Notes: generated by a model from the sequence alone, not told the origin. Counted from the first letter of the stretch, positions 1 through 14,662 are shown. The stretch: 64,000 nucleotides of DNA from Choanephora cucurbitarum (GCA_025331435.1 JAIWNI010000025.1:62001-126000); one strand, 5' to 3'. Translations and numbers: made by a program.

Positions 1-1
1 A

Positions 2-2423
2 CAAGAGAGAGAATTGTTACAAGCCAGAAAAGTATTGGTAGGCGATGACGGTCTGCTACGTCATTCTGGAAGACGCTCTTCTTCTGTAGGCGATATTCAC
101 ACCTTGGATCCCACTGTAGTCAACATGCCTCGATATTATCAACGTGTGGAGATTCAGTACAGTCGATTTGGTGTAGACGATTTTGATTTTGGATATTTCA
201 ATGCTACACAATACGGTGGTCTTGAGACACACATTCGCAATTCATACTGTAATTCACTATTACAAGTGTTGTATTTCATCAGTCCTTTACGTAAGATTGC
301 CAAATCGCATATCAAGACAGCTTGTCCAAAGGACAATTGTCTCTTGTGTGAATTAGGATTCTTGTTTCGTATGCTAGAAGATTCAAAAGGTCAAAATTGT
401 CAGGCGACTAATTTCCTTCGCGCTTTCAGTACAATTCCTCAAGCCTTTGCTCTGGGTCTGTTTGAACCAGATACACCTGATCGCAACCTATCTTATTCTA
501 CACTAATGCAAAACTTTACTCGATTTATTATGGAACAAATCCATCAAGAAGCTAACACACCATCCAACCCTCTCATCTCAAAGACTTGGACTCAGCATGT
601 ACCATTACAAGAAGAAGAACAGCAACAATTAGAGGTACCATCTACCATGCAACAGCTGTTTGGTTTACAGACATTGAGTCAAAGTAAATGTGGTAGCTGC
701 CAACAAGAAGTCTCTCGTATCACTTATCCCTTTGTGGTTGACATGTTGTATCCCAAGAAAAACGATAGGAAGTCAAGAAAGAGATCATTCACCAGTATTC
801 TTAAGGCAAGCATGTATCGCGAGAACCAGACAAAGGCATGGTGCAGTCATTGTCATCAATATCAGCCAACAACAACAAAGAAGATGATTTGCGGTTTACC
901 CGGTGTCATGTTGATCAACTCGAGTGCTGCTAGTAGTGAAGAAGCATTGATTTGGCGACAGAATGGACCTAATAACAACAAGCAGTTTACTAGTCAGGAT
1001 CCACCTGTTGATCACGAAGAAGGGGAGTCACAACCCACCTTGTCTTCTTGGTTACCTGAAAGGTTTGGTATTTATATGAATGGTTCTGAACTGGTCATCA
1101 AAGCATTGCCTGTGGATAAAGAAATACCGCCTGAATTTAAAGGATCGCCAGAAACATGTGCCATTTATGAACTCTCTTCTACTATTCTCCAAGTGCAAGC
1201 AGAGGAAGAAGCGACTCATCTTGTATCTCAGATTAGAGGTAAGAAAAAAAAACATGCTAAATTCCAGAGACCTTTGACTCAACTGTTGATTTATTTAGTG
1301 ACTGAAACAGAGGAGGATGTCAAATCATCTGCTTGGTATCTCTTTAATGATTTCTTGGTGAGAAAAATTCGTGCTGAAGAAGTATTTTCATTCAAAGGTA
1401 CTTGGAAAACGCCTGCGGTGCTTCAATACACACGTATTGACTTGGACGATTTACTTGATCTGGAGGTCTTACCTAGCCAAGTCGACTACTCACTCTTGTT
1501 TGAAAATCTCTCTATTGCCAAAGAACCCAACCTTAACCCACGTCATCAAGTCTTATCTAAAGAAGAGATGCCCAAGCCAGGCACATTGGTTGCGATTGAT
1601 GCTGAGTTTGTAGCATTACAACAAGAAGAGACAGAGATTCGAAGCGATGGTACAAAATCATTGATCCGACCTAGCACACTTACTTTAGCGCGTGTGAGTG
1701 TGTTGCGTGGTGATACAGGACCTCAAGAAGGTGTACCTTTTATTGATGACTATATCACAACCAAGGAACCTATTGTAGATTACTTGACTGAGTTCAGTGG
1801 TATTCGACCTGGTGATTTAGATCAAGCTCAATCTAAACATACATTGGTACCTTTAAAGGTAGCCTATAAGAAATTGCGATTGTTGGTTGATCTAGGCTGT
1901 ATCTTTATTGGTCATGGTTTAAATAAGGATTTTAGAATTATCAGTAAGTGTTCTTTATGATAAAAAAAAAAGAGAAAAAGCGCGTAGACTGATAGAATGA
2001 CATTAGATTTACTTGTGCCTTCAGAACAAATCATTGACACAGTTGACATTTATCATATTCGAAATAGACAACGAAAAATATCGCTTAGATTCTTAGCATG
2101 GCATTTGCTGAATCAAGATATTCAATCCGAAACACATGATAGTATTGAAGATGCTAAAACAGTAAGTTAACCTGTTATGATTACCTATACAAAATCACCG
2201 AACATGAATTCATTGCTGCATTGTTTAGGCACTTGTTTTGTACAAAAAGTACTTGGATTATAAACAAAATGGCACTTTTGGTCAAGTACTTGAAGAAGTA
2301 TATGAGGCTGGTCATAAAGCAAATTGGTTAAAGGGTTCAAAAGATGCTCTATCAAGAGTATCCAGTACGCCTCAGATAGAGAATTTAGCTAGTCCGACTT
2401 CATTATCACTTTACTTTCGATAG
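2..2423 (+). CDS. PAN2: PAN2-PAN3 deadenylase catalytic subunit PAN2, 5'-truncated by window edge
   Basis: Poly(A)-specific ribonuclease subunit that trims mRNA poly(A) tails with PAN3 in the cytoplasm. Visible exons: 2-1943, 2007-2161, 2229-2423 (introns of 63 and 67 bp; phases 1 and 0 agree), giving 763 codons. The frame is open to the left edge, so the N-terminal WD40 part and the start lie outside the window. The first part is the ubiquitin-hydrolase-like pseudoenzyme domain: in its NSYCNSLLQ segment the usual catalytic Cys of USP enzymes (NTCYxNxxLQ) is aligned with Ser, as known for Pan2. The C-terminal part is a DEDDh exonuclease: AIDAEFVAL gives the first Asp and Glu, GHGLNKDFR the second Asp, and THDSIEDA (after the first intron) the catalytic His and last Asp. 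All catalytic residues are present, so the nuclease looks active. ESA1 follows 188 bp downstream on the same strand. Confidence 0.93.
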
Positions 2424-4099
<1,676 letters not shown>

Positions 4100-4420
4100 G
4101 AAAATCAAGATATCGATAACAAATACCCGCTTTCTTTTGTTTTTATTCTGTTACTATCCTCTCTCTTAACTCATTTAAGCTTTCTATATAGTGTATCACT
4201 TTAATTTTCTTATATACAACAATGTACATAATACTAAATGTATGTTATTACCGAAGAAGCAATGAATTCATTGTATATATATAAAACAAAGCAAAAAAAA
4301 AAAAAGCGACATGTGATTGTACTTTGAGTTAAGAAACGGAACTTTATTCCTCTTACTTGGTTCTCGATTGTCGATGGAACTAACCTGTTCGATCTCACTT
4401 CAGTCTTTGTATATCTCTCC

Positions 4421-4475
4421 CTTTTTTTTCTTTCTCTCTCTCTCTCTTTCTCTTTCTCTCTCTCTCTCTCTCTAT
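4421..4475 (+). repeat. CT microsatellite in the 5' leader of the C2H2 gene
   Basis: Nearly pure pyrimidine tract of CT dinucleotides and T runs, ending about 35 bp before the ATG at 4511. Pyrimidine-rich leaders precede several genes here, but this is the longest CT-dinucleotide one. A TCTATAG just after it could be a 3' splice site of a 5'UTR intron; that is not established. Confidence 0.6.
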
Positions 4476-4510
4476 CCTTTTCTCTATAGGAGGTAGTTTC
4501 ATATTCAAAT

Positions 4511-5064
4511 ATGCTTCTACCACCAAAAGAGACATTACAACTCCCTTCTATTGTTGACAAAATGATGGGACATAAAGAGGGTAAAAGAAGATACCTCAAT
4601 TAAAAAACTGTCAACTAACCAATTTCTCTTTTTTAGACATTCAAGGAACTCCTATTGTATTGTCACCTATGACTGAGTCCAATTTACCTAAACCGATTCA
4701 ACCAAGTATTATCTCTATGGAAGCTGTCTTGCCTACCTTACTCCAATCTGACGCCAAAGATGGTACCTTGAATGCCAAACTTCTGTTGCTACCACCTCCA
4801 CCTTCCTTTGAACCTATCATCAAGACATTTCCAAAAAGCATTCGATCTCTCTTGAATCCTATACCACCCAATCGCACCATCAAAGGCTTCAAGCAATACC
4901 GATGTTCATTCTGTCAAAAGAAGTTTATGCGACCTTCTTCACTGAAGATTCATATCTATTCCCATACTGGTGAAAAGCCTTTTCATTGTAGTTTCTCTGG
5001 ATGCCGACGTAAGTTTAGTGTCCAAAGTAATATGCGAAGACATTTACGAGTTCATTTAAATTAA
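4511..5064 (+). CDS. Small C2H2 zinc-finger protein, probable transcription factor
   Basis: Two exons, 4511-4580 and 4637-5064, with a 56-bp intron in phase 1; 165 aa. The first ATG gives MLLPPKETLQLPS and the splice joins in frame to DIQGTPIVLSPMTES. The N-terminal two thirds are Pro/Leu-rich and probably disordered. Two tandem C2H2 fingers close the protein: C113-x2-C116-x12-H129-x3-H133 and C141-x4-C146-x12-H159-x3-H163, joined by the classical TGEKPF linker. Two linked fingers at the extreme C-terminus suit a sequence-specific DNA-binding regulator. I cannot assign it to a named family. The long intergenic gap follows it. Confidence 0.85.
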
Positions 5065-8000
5065 AATCATCAAAACCAAAAAGTTTTCCTTGTTACTATC
5101 TTATGAAGAGTTTCATAGTGTGTTCGAATAAGTAAAACATTTTATTTACTATTTTTAGCAAAGAACATTAGCACATAACAAACATGATATATTAGACTAT
5201 AAATTTCTATTGAAAACAAACAGGTTTAGAAGTCCAAATAAAAGTTCCGTCTATCTTTTTGGGAAATTAACAGGTACATAAAATAGGTGATAATACATAT
5301 TATTAATATAAAAAATACGCCAAATCTACATACATACATGCATATAGATGATATGCCACATCAACAACTGAGTGAATTCTATTCATGGAGTTTAATGTAT
5401 GATACAAACACTTTGATGTTTCCAGAGTATAGAGAGATGTCTGTGATTAGAGAGAAATTGGATGGTTTTTGCACTGAATACCAAACAAATTGAGTAGAAA
5501 GAATCAAATTCCTTTTTTGACCTATTAAGATTTGGTTCTTCTTAAATGCGAATCATTTAAGAATGATTCTAACAGACTGATCCACATGAACAAGCAAATG
5601 AAAGAATAACAAATGAATATAATCTACGCAAGAGAGAGAAGTCTAGGCAACACATTTCCATAGTGTTGAATCCTAAACATCTATCTATCAAAAAAGTTGA
5701 TTTAATTTCAATAACAATAAAAAGCGCCAAGTTTATCTTTAGAAGAATTAAGCTTTTGTGGTAACATAGTATTCAACTTTACTGCGAGTACACTTTATTC
5801 GGATATTCTTAAAAGAAAAGAAAATATAACACGCGATTGACTAAAAAAAACTTCTTTACCTATATCATGCGATTGACACAATGCAGATAAAATGCCGTTT
5901 TTCTTAGCCAATCAACTACTAGAGTACAAGTAATTTCCAAATATTCTAAAATGCAAAATTTTCTTTCAAACAGCCGAGGATGATTCAATCTGTTTCTTGC
6001 TAAAGAGTAGAGATCATATGCTGTTGCACATTTGTTTAACAAATGATAAACTCGTTTGATTAGTCAAGTTTTTTGTCTTTTGTTTTGTATGCACGTATGG
6101 CAAAATGAGAGAAATATGACATACACAATGTTGTCTTGTTTCAATAGTTTGTCTAAAAAGAAATAAGTGCACAGTTCAAAAGCAAGAAAATAAGCTTTTT
6201 TTTTCTGGTATCATTTAGGTAACACAAAATCAGGTGTATGTTTAGAACACAAATAAGCAATTTCAAGATCTCATTCTTTTTTTTTTGCGCAGCTTTTTTT
6301 TCTTCCTTTATTAGCTTAGGCAAAAAAAAACGATATCTCTTATTTTCTTTTTTTTTTATTTGTCTCAAAATACCGTGTCTTGTTGAACAGAGCATATAAG
6401 AAATGCTTGTATAAAATTAAGAAGACTTGCAAATGACTTTATAATCAAAAAGACACTAAGTATTGTTCTATTGAATGGATAAAGCTATGATTATGGAAGG
6501 CAAAAACACATTAAGGATTCGAAATAAGCTTGAGTTTGATAAAAAAAATCAACCTTTGATGCTCCTTTACAGAAAATTCTCCTTTTTTTTTTGTTATTCA
6601 GAGAGGAGAAAGTGACTTTTTCTTTTTTCGACTCCTTATTTTATTTTGAAACTAAATTGTTCAATTCAGTAAAGATTGTATAAAAATGATGTTTTTTATT
6701 CATTTAAACAAGAGACAAATGCCATTTTTTCTTATCCAATACAAATCGCTGATTTTAATAAGAAAAATATAAATGAGGAAAAAAGGCAAATTTGAGCTAA
6801 AGTTCAATAGTGACTTATAAAATAAGTAAAATAAACAAGCCATTGTCATAAACCTTCTTATTCATTTTAGAAAAGATCGTCCTCTCTCTTTTTATCTCTT
6901 TTTCTCCTTTTTTTTGTATTCAGTAAAAAAAAAAAAGAAGAGAAAAAGAGAGAGAGAGGAGGAGGAGGGATTTGAGTAATGAACTACGCTTTTTAAGGAT
7001 ATCCTTACCAGTGTATCGGTTACTTAAAAAGGAGTTCATCTTTTTTTTTGAATTAAAAAAAAAAAAGAAAAGAACCTCACTTGCTTAAAAAAGTAATATG
7101 TATTGTTTGAGAGAAGCCCTGTGCGATTTGGTAAGCTACTTGTTTTGTTGTCATAGCGAATTGGATGATATCATCGTCGTTCCCCCCTATTAACTTATAT
7201 CGAGCAATAAACTGACAAGCAGAATACTACGTGCAAGTTCCATTGTGAGAAAAGTGGAATATCAGGAGGTTTTTGTCAGATTATTTCAAACTAAAAAAGA
7301 TCAAAGGTATGTAGTACCCTATTTAGAATGTCATAGAACAATTTTTTATTTTTTTTGAAACTGTCTCTTTCTTTCTTTCTTTCTTTTTTTTTGTTTGTAT
7401 TGGTAAGATATTTAGCAATCAGAAAGAACTATGTGAGCTTTTTAGAAAATTGTCTTTTTAGATTTAAGGAGAAAAAACACATTTTTTTGTATGACCTTAT
7501 AAGAAAAAAAAGAGTAAATTAGAGATAAGCCATATGATAGGCAAATGATTATATGAACGCCATTTTCAAAACTATACTCTATTCTCTCTCATAAAAGGTT
7601 TCACAGAATGAGAAACTTTTTTTTTTATTTTGACTCGTAATAAATGCGAATGGCCTAAAACATCGATTTTTATGAATATGGCAAATCTCTAACTCGATTT
7701 GGAAAAATGCTAAAAATTAACCACAAGAAACAAAGTCAAATGAGTTGGCTTATAATTGTCGAGCTAACGATCTTTAATCATCTTTTCCCTTTCTCCCTTC
7801 CCCAATTTTAGAGCTGTACATTTCCCCCTTTTTTATAAAAAAAGAAAAAAGCAGACAGAGTAAATTAGAAGATACCTTATCGCAACTATAGAGCATGCTT
7901 TTTTCCTGTTATTCCCAATTTGGAGTAGAGTATAAAAAAAAACGAAAGAAATTTTTTCTCTCTCTTTTTATGGGCCAGACTTTTTTTTTATAAAAAACAA

Positions 8001-8302
8001 AAATAAAAAAATCCGCATCCCGTTCAAATCGGCAATTGTAGGTTTTCTTTTTTTTTTGAATAGAAATTTTCCAGTTTCACTAGAAAGCAGTTTTTTACAT
8101 TTCTTTCCCTTTTTCCTAACTTTTCTTTTTTTTTATATATTTTTCTTATTTAAAAAAAATCATACTTTATTACATTTAGGTAAAAATAAGAGAATTTATT
8201 TTTCCAAAAAAGAAGAAAAAACTAATCTATCATGCTGAAACATTAGTTTACCTCTTATTTTTTTTTTGCTGAATCTTCCAGCCAACTAATTCTCTATCCA
8301 AT
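5065..8302. other. 3.2-kb AT-rich intergenic region
   Basis: Dominated by A and T homopolymers and CT/GA-rich patches (for example around 6890-6962). No multi-exon gene could be built. A 51-codon ORF from an ATG at 5338 to 5493 (+) and a 60-codon minus ORF at 5860-6042 have protein-like composition but no recognisable domain and are not called. No tRNA or rRNA was recognised. The right end is the promoter and leader of the HSF gene. Confidence 0.5.
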
Positions 8303-10623
8303 ATGAACAATCAAAAGCACAACGTGCAACAGGTTCAACAACAAGCTCAACTTCAACTACAACAACATCAACATCAAATGCAACAGTGCCAAATACCACA
8401 ACAACCCCAACCAAGACGACGCCCAAATTATAAGGCAGCCAGACCTGCTGTAACCAGGAAACGATCCCATTCTTCCTCACCTTCTTCTCCAGACTCAGCT
8501 TCAGTCAATTTGTTCTCAAACGCTAGCTCTTCAGATTCTTCATCCATGGCATCCAGTATTGAACCTTTAAAGAAAAAGAGAGCATCTGGTAGTTCCACAG
8601 GTAATTCAACAGACTCGCCTTCCACAGACAGTATTAGATCTCAAGTTCAAAATTCTGCCAGTTCTCTCAGTTCTGGTAGTAATGTATCATCTCTTCCATC
8701 TTCTTCAAACAATGGCTCTCGACTGACTGCTCAAAGAAGTGTACCTGCTTTTTTGAATAAGCTATACAAGTAAATTGTGTATATACTAAATGATGCCACT
8801 CTTTATTGACTTTCTTTTAAAGTATGGTAGAAGATCCCTCCACTAGTGATTTGATTCGATGGTCAAAAGACGGTACATCCTTTATAGGTAAAATAGGAAT
8901 TGACACCAAAATGATGTCAACTATCTTTTCTGACTATTTTATTTTAGTGGAGAAACATGAAGAATTTGCCAAAACAGTGCTTCCCAGATTTTATAAACAC
9001 AACACATTTGCTTCTTTTGTACGTCAATTGAACATGTATGATTTCCATAAAGTACCTCATCTTCAACAAGGCGTCATGATTGCAGAGAATGAATTCGAAA
9101 TATGGGAATTCAGTAACCCTCATTTTCAACGTGGACGACCTGATCTTCTTGTGTTGGTCACCCGGAAACGTAATCGCGACAAAGATGTAGTAGATACAGA
9201 AAATGTCACTCTCTCTTCACTTGTTCAAGATCTGTCTGCCATCAAAAAGCAACAATCGTCCATTGGCACAGATTTACGAGAATTACATCGCGATAATGAA
9301 ATCCTTTGGCAAGAGACACTGAGTGCTAGAGAAAAATATCAACGCCATCAAGATGCTATTGAAAAGATATTACAGTTCCTGACCGCTATTTTCGCAAATG
9401 ACCATCTGGCTATTAGCATGAGTAAGTTGGTTTTGCCGATCGATTTTTCCCATTGTTTTTTTCGATTTCATTGACTGCGGAGTTAATCTAAAAAAATTTG
9501 TCATTTTTCTTAATTTGTAGATAACGGAGATTCTTTACCCAAGGGATTGATTGAAGAGGCTGCATCATTGGCTGGCATGCCATCCAAAATAGATGTGAAG
9601 CCAAACGTACCTCTCTCTTCTTCATTGGCTTCCTCTGCTCTATCCAACATCTTTTCGACTGCTATGCGTCTCTATTCTACATCATCTGACCAATCGCAAC
9701 CCACGACGCGTCCAACAGAGCCAACTGCATTTGATTCCAATCTATCGTATCCCCACTCTCCTCAAGATGAAGAAGACGAAGAGGATGAAGAAGAAATAAT
9801 AGAAAAGCAAGAAGAAAACCCTCCTTCTGTGATGGAATTCTCCAGAACATTGAATACAGCCACACGATCAGCACAGAACATTACGCAAGACATTGATATG
9901 CTTCAAGCCAATATTGAATCCTTAGCCAATGATCTAGGTATTGATCCCAGTCGATTTGACGAAGAGACAGATCAACATCTACAGAATGGATATAACCCCA
10001 TGTTTACAACAGAAGATACCAAATTACTTACAGCTGGTCTATCCACTGGATCTTCTGAGTTTTATGAACCTTATAAACGTAAAGAATCGAACGTGGTGCC
10101 TTATCCATTTGATATGCAATCCAGGTCTTACCCACCTATGCAAGACACCACTCTCCCGTTACAGACCCGCCCTTATTTACAGACGCCTGCTCAACTCATG
10201 AATGTACCTCCCACCATGCAACGTCCTTCAGTACCTCAGAGAGTTCAACCACCACAACGTATGTACACTATGCCCTGTTTAACTGAAGAAAAGCCACTAC
10301 AGCCTGAATCGACGGAGAATGGTTCTTATCGACAATTCCTTAACTCTATGAATTACTCAGATGCTTATTATTCTATCAATCAAGAGTCTGATTTCCAACA
10401 ACAGAGAAACAACTTTGACCATTCAACCCCTCACCTCAATCGACGTCATCCACCTCGTATGAATACGTTTTATGGATCTACATCGGAAGAAGATATGGTC
10501 ATGTCAAATCAAGAAGGTTTTCATCCTACCCTAGTCAATCCTTATTCCAATTCTATGCGACCACGCTACTTTAACAATATGACAACAAACGAAAATGAAG
10601 ACAACTTTCATGATAACACATAA
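8303..10623 (+). CDS. HSF1: Heat shock transcription factor (HSF family)
   Basis: Exons 8303-8769, 8823-8887, 8948-9421, 9521-10623 (introns 53, 60 and 99 bp; phases 2, 1, 1 agree); 702 aa. It activates heat-shock genes through nGAAn elements as a trimer. The N-terminal about 145 residues are Gln- and Ser-rich with a basic patch (LKKKRAS). The HSF DNA-binding domain spans about 147-250, starting VPAFLNKLYNMVEDP and including FASFVRQLNMYDFHKV, the recognition helix region. A coiled-coil trimerisation segment follows (SSLVQDLSAIKKQQ onward). The C-terminal half has an acidic run (EDEEDEEE), a second helical stretch and a Pro/Gln/Asn-rich tail, plausible activation regions. The 60-bp second intron has no in-frame stop, so unspliced message would stay in frame. 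It lies alone between two very large intergenic regions. Confidence 0.93.
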
Positions 10624-13600
10624 GCAAAAACTAAGATTAAAAAAAAAAAGAGAGAGAGAGAGAGCAAAAAAAAAGAAAAAAAAAAGAATACTCCCAAAAA
10701 AAAAGAACGAAAGATAGAAAATACCCTTACTTTTTTTATTATATATATGTATATATACACAATATACAAAATCCTTTTTATTATTGTTATTTACTACCCA
10801 CTCTTTTTTCTAAAAGAAAAAGACTATGTATATACTATACATTATTATTTCAACCAACTTCTTTCTACCCTATCCCCTTTAAAAAAAAAAAGAAAAATCT
10901 AAATATCATACCCTTTATATTTTAAAAAGAAACTGTTATGTTAATATTTTTTTTTCTTCTTCAAAATAATAATAATGTGCTTATTTACTATGAATCATCT
11001 AATTAAAGCTTTTTACCTTAATTTTTATTGTTTTTGTTGGGGGGAGGAGACCTATTTTCAGGCTAGAGACTATGTCACGCAGTGCATAATTTAGTTAAAA
11101 TGAAAAGAACGTTCTTTGGATAAGCTTCTTTTTCTTCGTGTTGAAATGGCACTCCAGAACACCCATTGTGTTAAGAACAGTTTATCAGAAATGAAAAATA
11201 GTTGATTATTTAGGTTAAAACTTTATTATTGTTGTACAAACACTTTCATTGCTTTGTTTTTTAAAAAAAAAAAAAGGCTCTTTTTTTCTTTTTGAAATAA
11301 GCTATTTTTCTTATTTTAAAACTCGGTGTGTCAATTCGAAACAGGCCAAAATGGATTGTTTATGCTTAAATATCCCATTTATCCAATTGAAGCATCATTC
11401 TCAAGAGGACTCAGATACCAGTCTTGTGGCTATTTACTTTAAAGACAAAATGGTTCTATTGGCCATGATTATTTGGCTATTTTACTTTATTAAGAGGGAC
11501 CTTTTTTTCTCTGTCGTCATCTTTTTTCTTTTTTTAAAGCCAAATTGATCCAACGCTTTTACAGTTGCTTCTGGGTTTCATTAGATCTCTTAAAAAACGA
11601 ACAAAGTTAACTGGCTTCTGATCACTTTTCGAAACTTGGACACCATTTCTCTCTTGTTTTAACACATACAAATGATAGGAGAAGAGTGTGTACGAATGAC
11701 TAATAGATCCATGCGAATATTTTTTATTGGGTTTAAGTCACACATGGCTCGGTCAGAGGTGTTCCGCAATGAATCTTCTATAATGTGTGCATAATGAATC
11801 AGGTCTCTATCACAGGAAAAAACATTAGTCCGAGAACAACATACCCAAAGAGTGAATGAACCACTGGTTCCCGAGGAAATGAATTTTTTTCTCTCTCGCG
11901 CTGCATTAATTTGTAGGCCTGAAGCTTATTTTACATCATAGAAAACACGTTTGCATTTCACCTTATCATGAAATATCTAGAGCGCTTTTACAAATTTAAT
12001 AGGTCAATTGGATTCCATAGTGTATTATGACTCTTTTTTTTTTAAGAGAAAGAAATCTTTTAAAGTACAGATTCAACGGGACTAGCTAAATGCATCTTTA
12101 TTAGGAGCAAAGGCAAAGTGAATGAGAATAAGCTAAAAAATGCTACTGATACACATGATTGTGAGGAGAGACTCCACAACATTACAGGTTTATAGCCTGT
12201 GATAAGCCAAAGAAGAGGAATTTGAGACACTAACAGCATTGGAAGTTTCATTCGTAGTCTAGCTTTGATGATCGAAACAATGTCATAAATACCAATTGAC
12301 ATGAAAGGAGATTGACAATATAACGTGTCTTTTTTTTTCACAACCGATAGAGTTACCTTCTGTGAATGCAATAGCTTAACCTTATTCTTTTTTTAAAGCA
12401 ACTGCGGGTATTACAACATAATAGTAAAAAAAAAAAGCGCCTTTTCTTTCAAAAAAAAAAGAATATCAGGGTTTACATTTAAAATGCAAAACTACAATTT
12501 AAGCCATAAGATTGGAAACGTGTGATTACATTATATTCTATGCTAAGTACATGAAATTAAACAAATAACTAGATCTCGTTTTGTAAAGAGAGAAAGCATG
12601 TGCAACATAGTACATGAAACTTAGAAAAAGATGCCATTGTTTTACATAATAAATTATCCTGTCAGAAAATAATTTCATTATTCTTTTTTTTTTCGCAGTG
12701 CTTGTATTCATAAAGAAGCTTGTTAGAATATCTGTAATTTTGAAATGTGCAACAATTGATTTAAGGAAATGAGTTTGGTCTTTACTTCTCCCTTCAGCCC
12801 ATTCCCCTCCCTCTTCCAGGAAGTGAATCGGTTTTTATACTCTCCCTTAACTTGCTCTCCAGTAGAGAAAATAGACTCACTCCCTCTCTCTCTCTTCAAG
12901 TTAATCGGCAACTGATATTCATAAAAAAATAAGCTCATTTGATTCAAAATAACCAACAACAAACAATAACCTTATTCAATCGATCATCTTAGTCACTGTC
13001 CCTCCTTACTGTAACAATCATTTACACAGAGTGAAACCTGTCTAGATGAGATTACAGACCAGTGAGTTTCAAAGGGATTGTTTGAATAGAATCGTTCCCT
13101 ATCTGCTTTAATTGGCTAGATTAAATGGAGCGATATCCAAGACAAAGAACGATAATCCTGCAAATCCACTAAGGAAAGGATAAGAAGACTTCGACTTGTT
13201 CACTATCTTAAGGTGTTGTTACAAAACGAAAAAAGATTGTGTGTGGCAAGTTCAGTCTTGAAGCTTCTCTAAATATGGCTTTACAATAGTTTATTCCCTC
13301 TTCACCTTTTACCCTTCCTTCAAGTTAAAGTTAAGCTCTTGGACTTGCTCTTTTTTTTCTTTTCTTTTTAGGAAGCATACAGGCAAACAGGTTTAACTAA
13401 ACCCTATTATTGTTAATGATCATATCCCAAAATAAAAAAGACACGATCAAGATCTAGCCTTCAAGGATATCATGACAGCATTGACGCCTTTTTCTTTTTT
13501 TGGAAATAGGGGAGGAATGCACAGAACTATGAATTCTATATAGTCTGTTCTAAATAGGCCTTACCGAATGAGATTTGTTCTAAAAGGTGTGTGTGTGTGT

Positions 13601-14662
13601 GAGTGTATCACTTTAATAAGCTTTGATGTTTATGGTCACACTTTACTTGGCAAAAAAAAAATAAGCATTTTTTTCTACATGCGATTTCCATTCTTTAAGA
13701 AAATGCAATATCTCCTTTTTGTATAAATAGACTGATTTTCATATGAATGTGCAACACAAAATAGACATCATTCGATATTCATTAAAAAAGGCCATTTACT
13801 TACATAAGCTATCAGAGAAAGGATTAGATACTTTCTAATAAGAAACTCCTTATTTATAAAGGACACACATTCAACAACAAAAGAGTGTTTGTTGAAGAAA
13901 GAGGTACCAATAGACCTGAGAACTTCAATAAGCATAAAAAGGTCAATAGGTATACCTTCAGCTCAGTAGATAGTTAGAATCTGCCTTGGTCATTTAGTTG
14001 AATACAACAGGTTTTTATCAAAAAAATAAATAAAAACGCGTATAGATCAAATCTCGAGTCAAAGGTCTTCTATATTTATTTTGAAGACAGTTCTCAAAAG
14101 CGAATAGCAAAACTAGATTTTGTCTTGAAATGGTTACAAGACTGTCTCAATTTAGGAATCAACAGGCGACAACTGAACCACTAGTTTATTTTCAAGCATT
14201 TCATTTGGTTCTTTAAACACAAAACAAAGAAGTGCCTTTTATGCTGCTTAACTAAAAAAAAAGGTACTTTCCCAATTGAAACATAGATTGAATTGCCACA
14301 TTGGATTGGCTAATCCGTTCTCTATTATGCAATGACGCTCTCACTCCCATGAACTAAAATTTTTTTGGTGTTTTTTTCGGATAACTTCGTGATAACAGAA
14401 TGTGAATAGATAACAAATACAAAATTCATGCATTCTTTCATACATGATAATGACAACAAAAAAAGAAGGCAACACATAGCTAATTCATCGATTGAACTCT
14501 TCTGTGATACTCACAAGCATTTTCCGGCTGAACTCTACTCATTTTGATCTGTGCATCACAGCTTATGTTGAGGAATTGGATAATCAAGAAACAAAACAAA
14601 ACGAGGCGAAACATTTTCTTATCAGAGTAATATAAAGATAGAATTCAATTGCTTTTAGTTTC
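10624..14662. other. 4.0-kb AT-rich intergenic region upstream of GLT1
   Basis: Largest gap in the window. It begins with the HSF 3' end (A/GA-rich, TATA-rich) and contains many homopolymers. ORFs of about 100 codons at 11249-11548 (+) and 12060-12371 (-) are hydrophobic and low-complexity and look fortuitous. A tRNA A-box-like string near 13957 (CAGCTCAGTAGATAG) has no matching B box or acceptor stem. The last 300 bp hold a cluster of GATA motifs. Confidence 0.5.
14390..14641 (+). promoter_or_regulatory. Cluster of HGATAR motifs in the GLT1 promoter
   Basis: Five matches to HGATAR, the site of fungal nitrogen GATA factors (AreA/Nit2/Gln3 type), lie just upstream of the glutamate synthase ATG: TGATAA 14390-14395, AGATAA 14408-14413, TGATAA 14445-14450, TTATCA (reverse) 14619-14624, AGATAG 14636-14641. 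A near match GGATAA sits at 14379-14384. Nitrogen control of GLT1 by GATA factors is known in yeast; binding here is inferred. Confidence 0.45.

Noticed and set aside
5860..6042. 60-codon minus ORF in the first long gap
   Set aside because: Protein-like but very short, with no neighbouring exon or domain.
11249..11548. 99-codon hydrophobic ORF in the HSF-GLT1 gap
   Set aside because: Phe/Leu/Lys-rich because of T and A homopolymers; no domain or splice-supported extension.
12060..12371. 103-codon minus ORF
   Set aside because: Low-complexity hydrophobic composition in an AT-rich gap, no recognisable family.
13940..14030. tRNA-like A-box string CAGCTCAGTAGATAG
   Set aside because: No matching B box, acceptor stem or anticodon arm in the following 80 bases.
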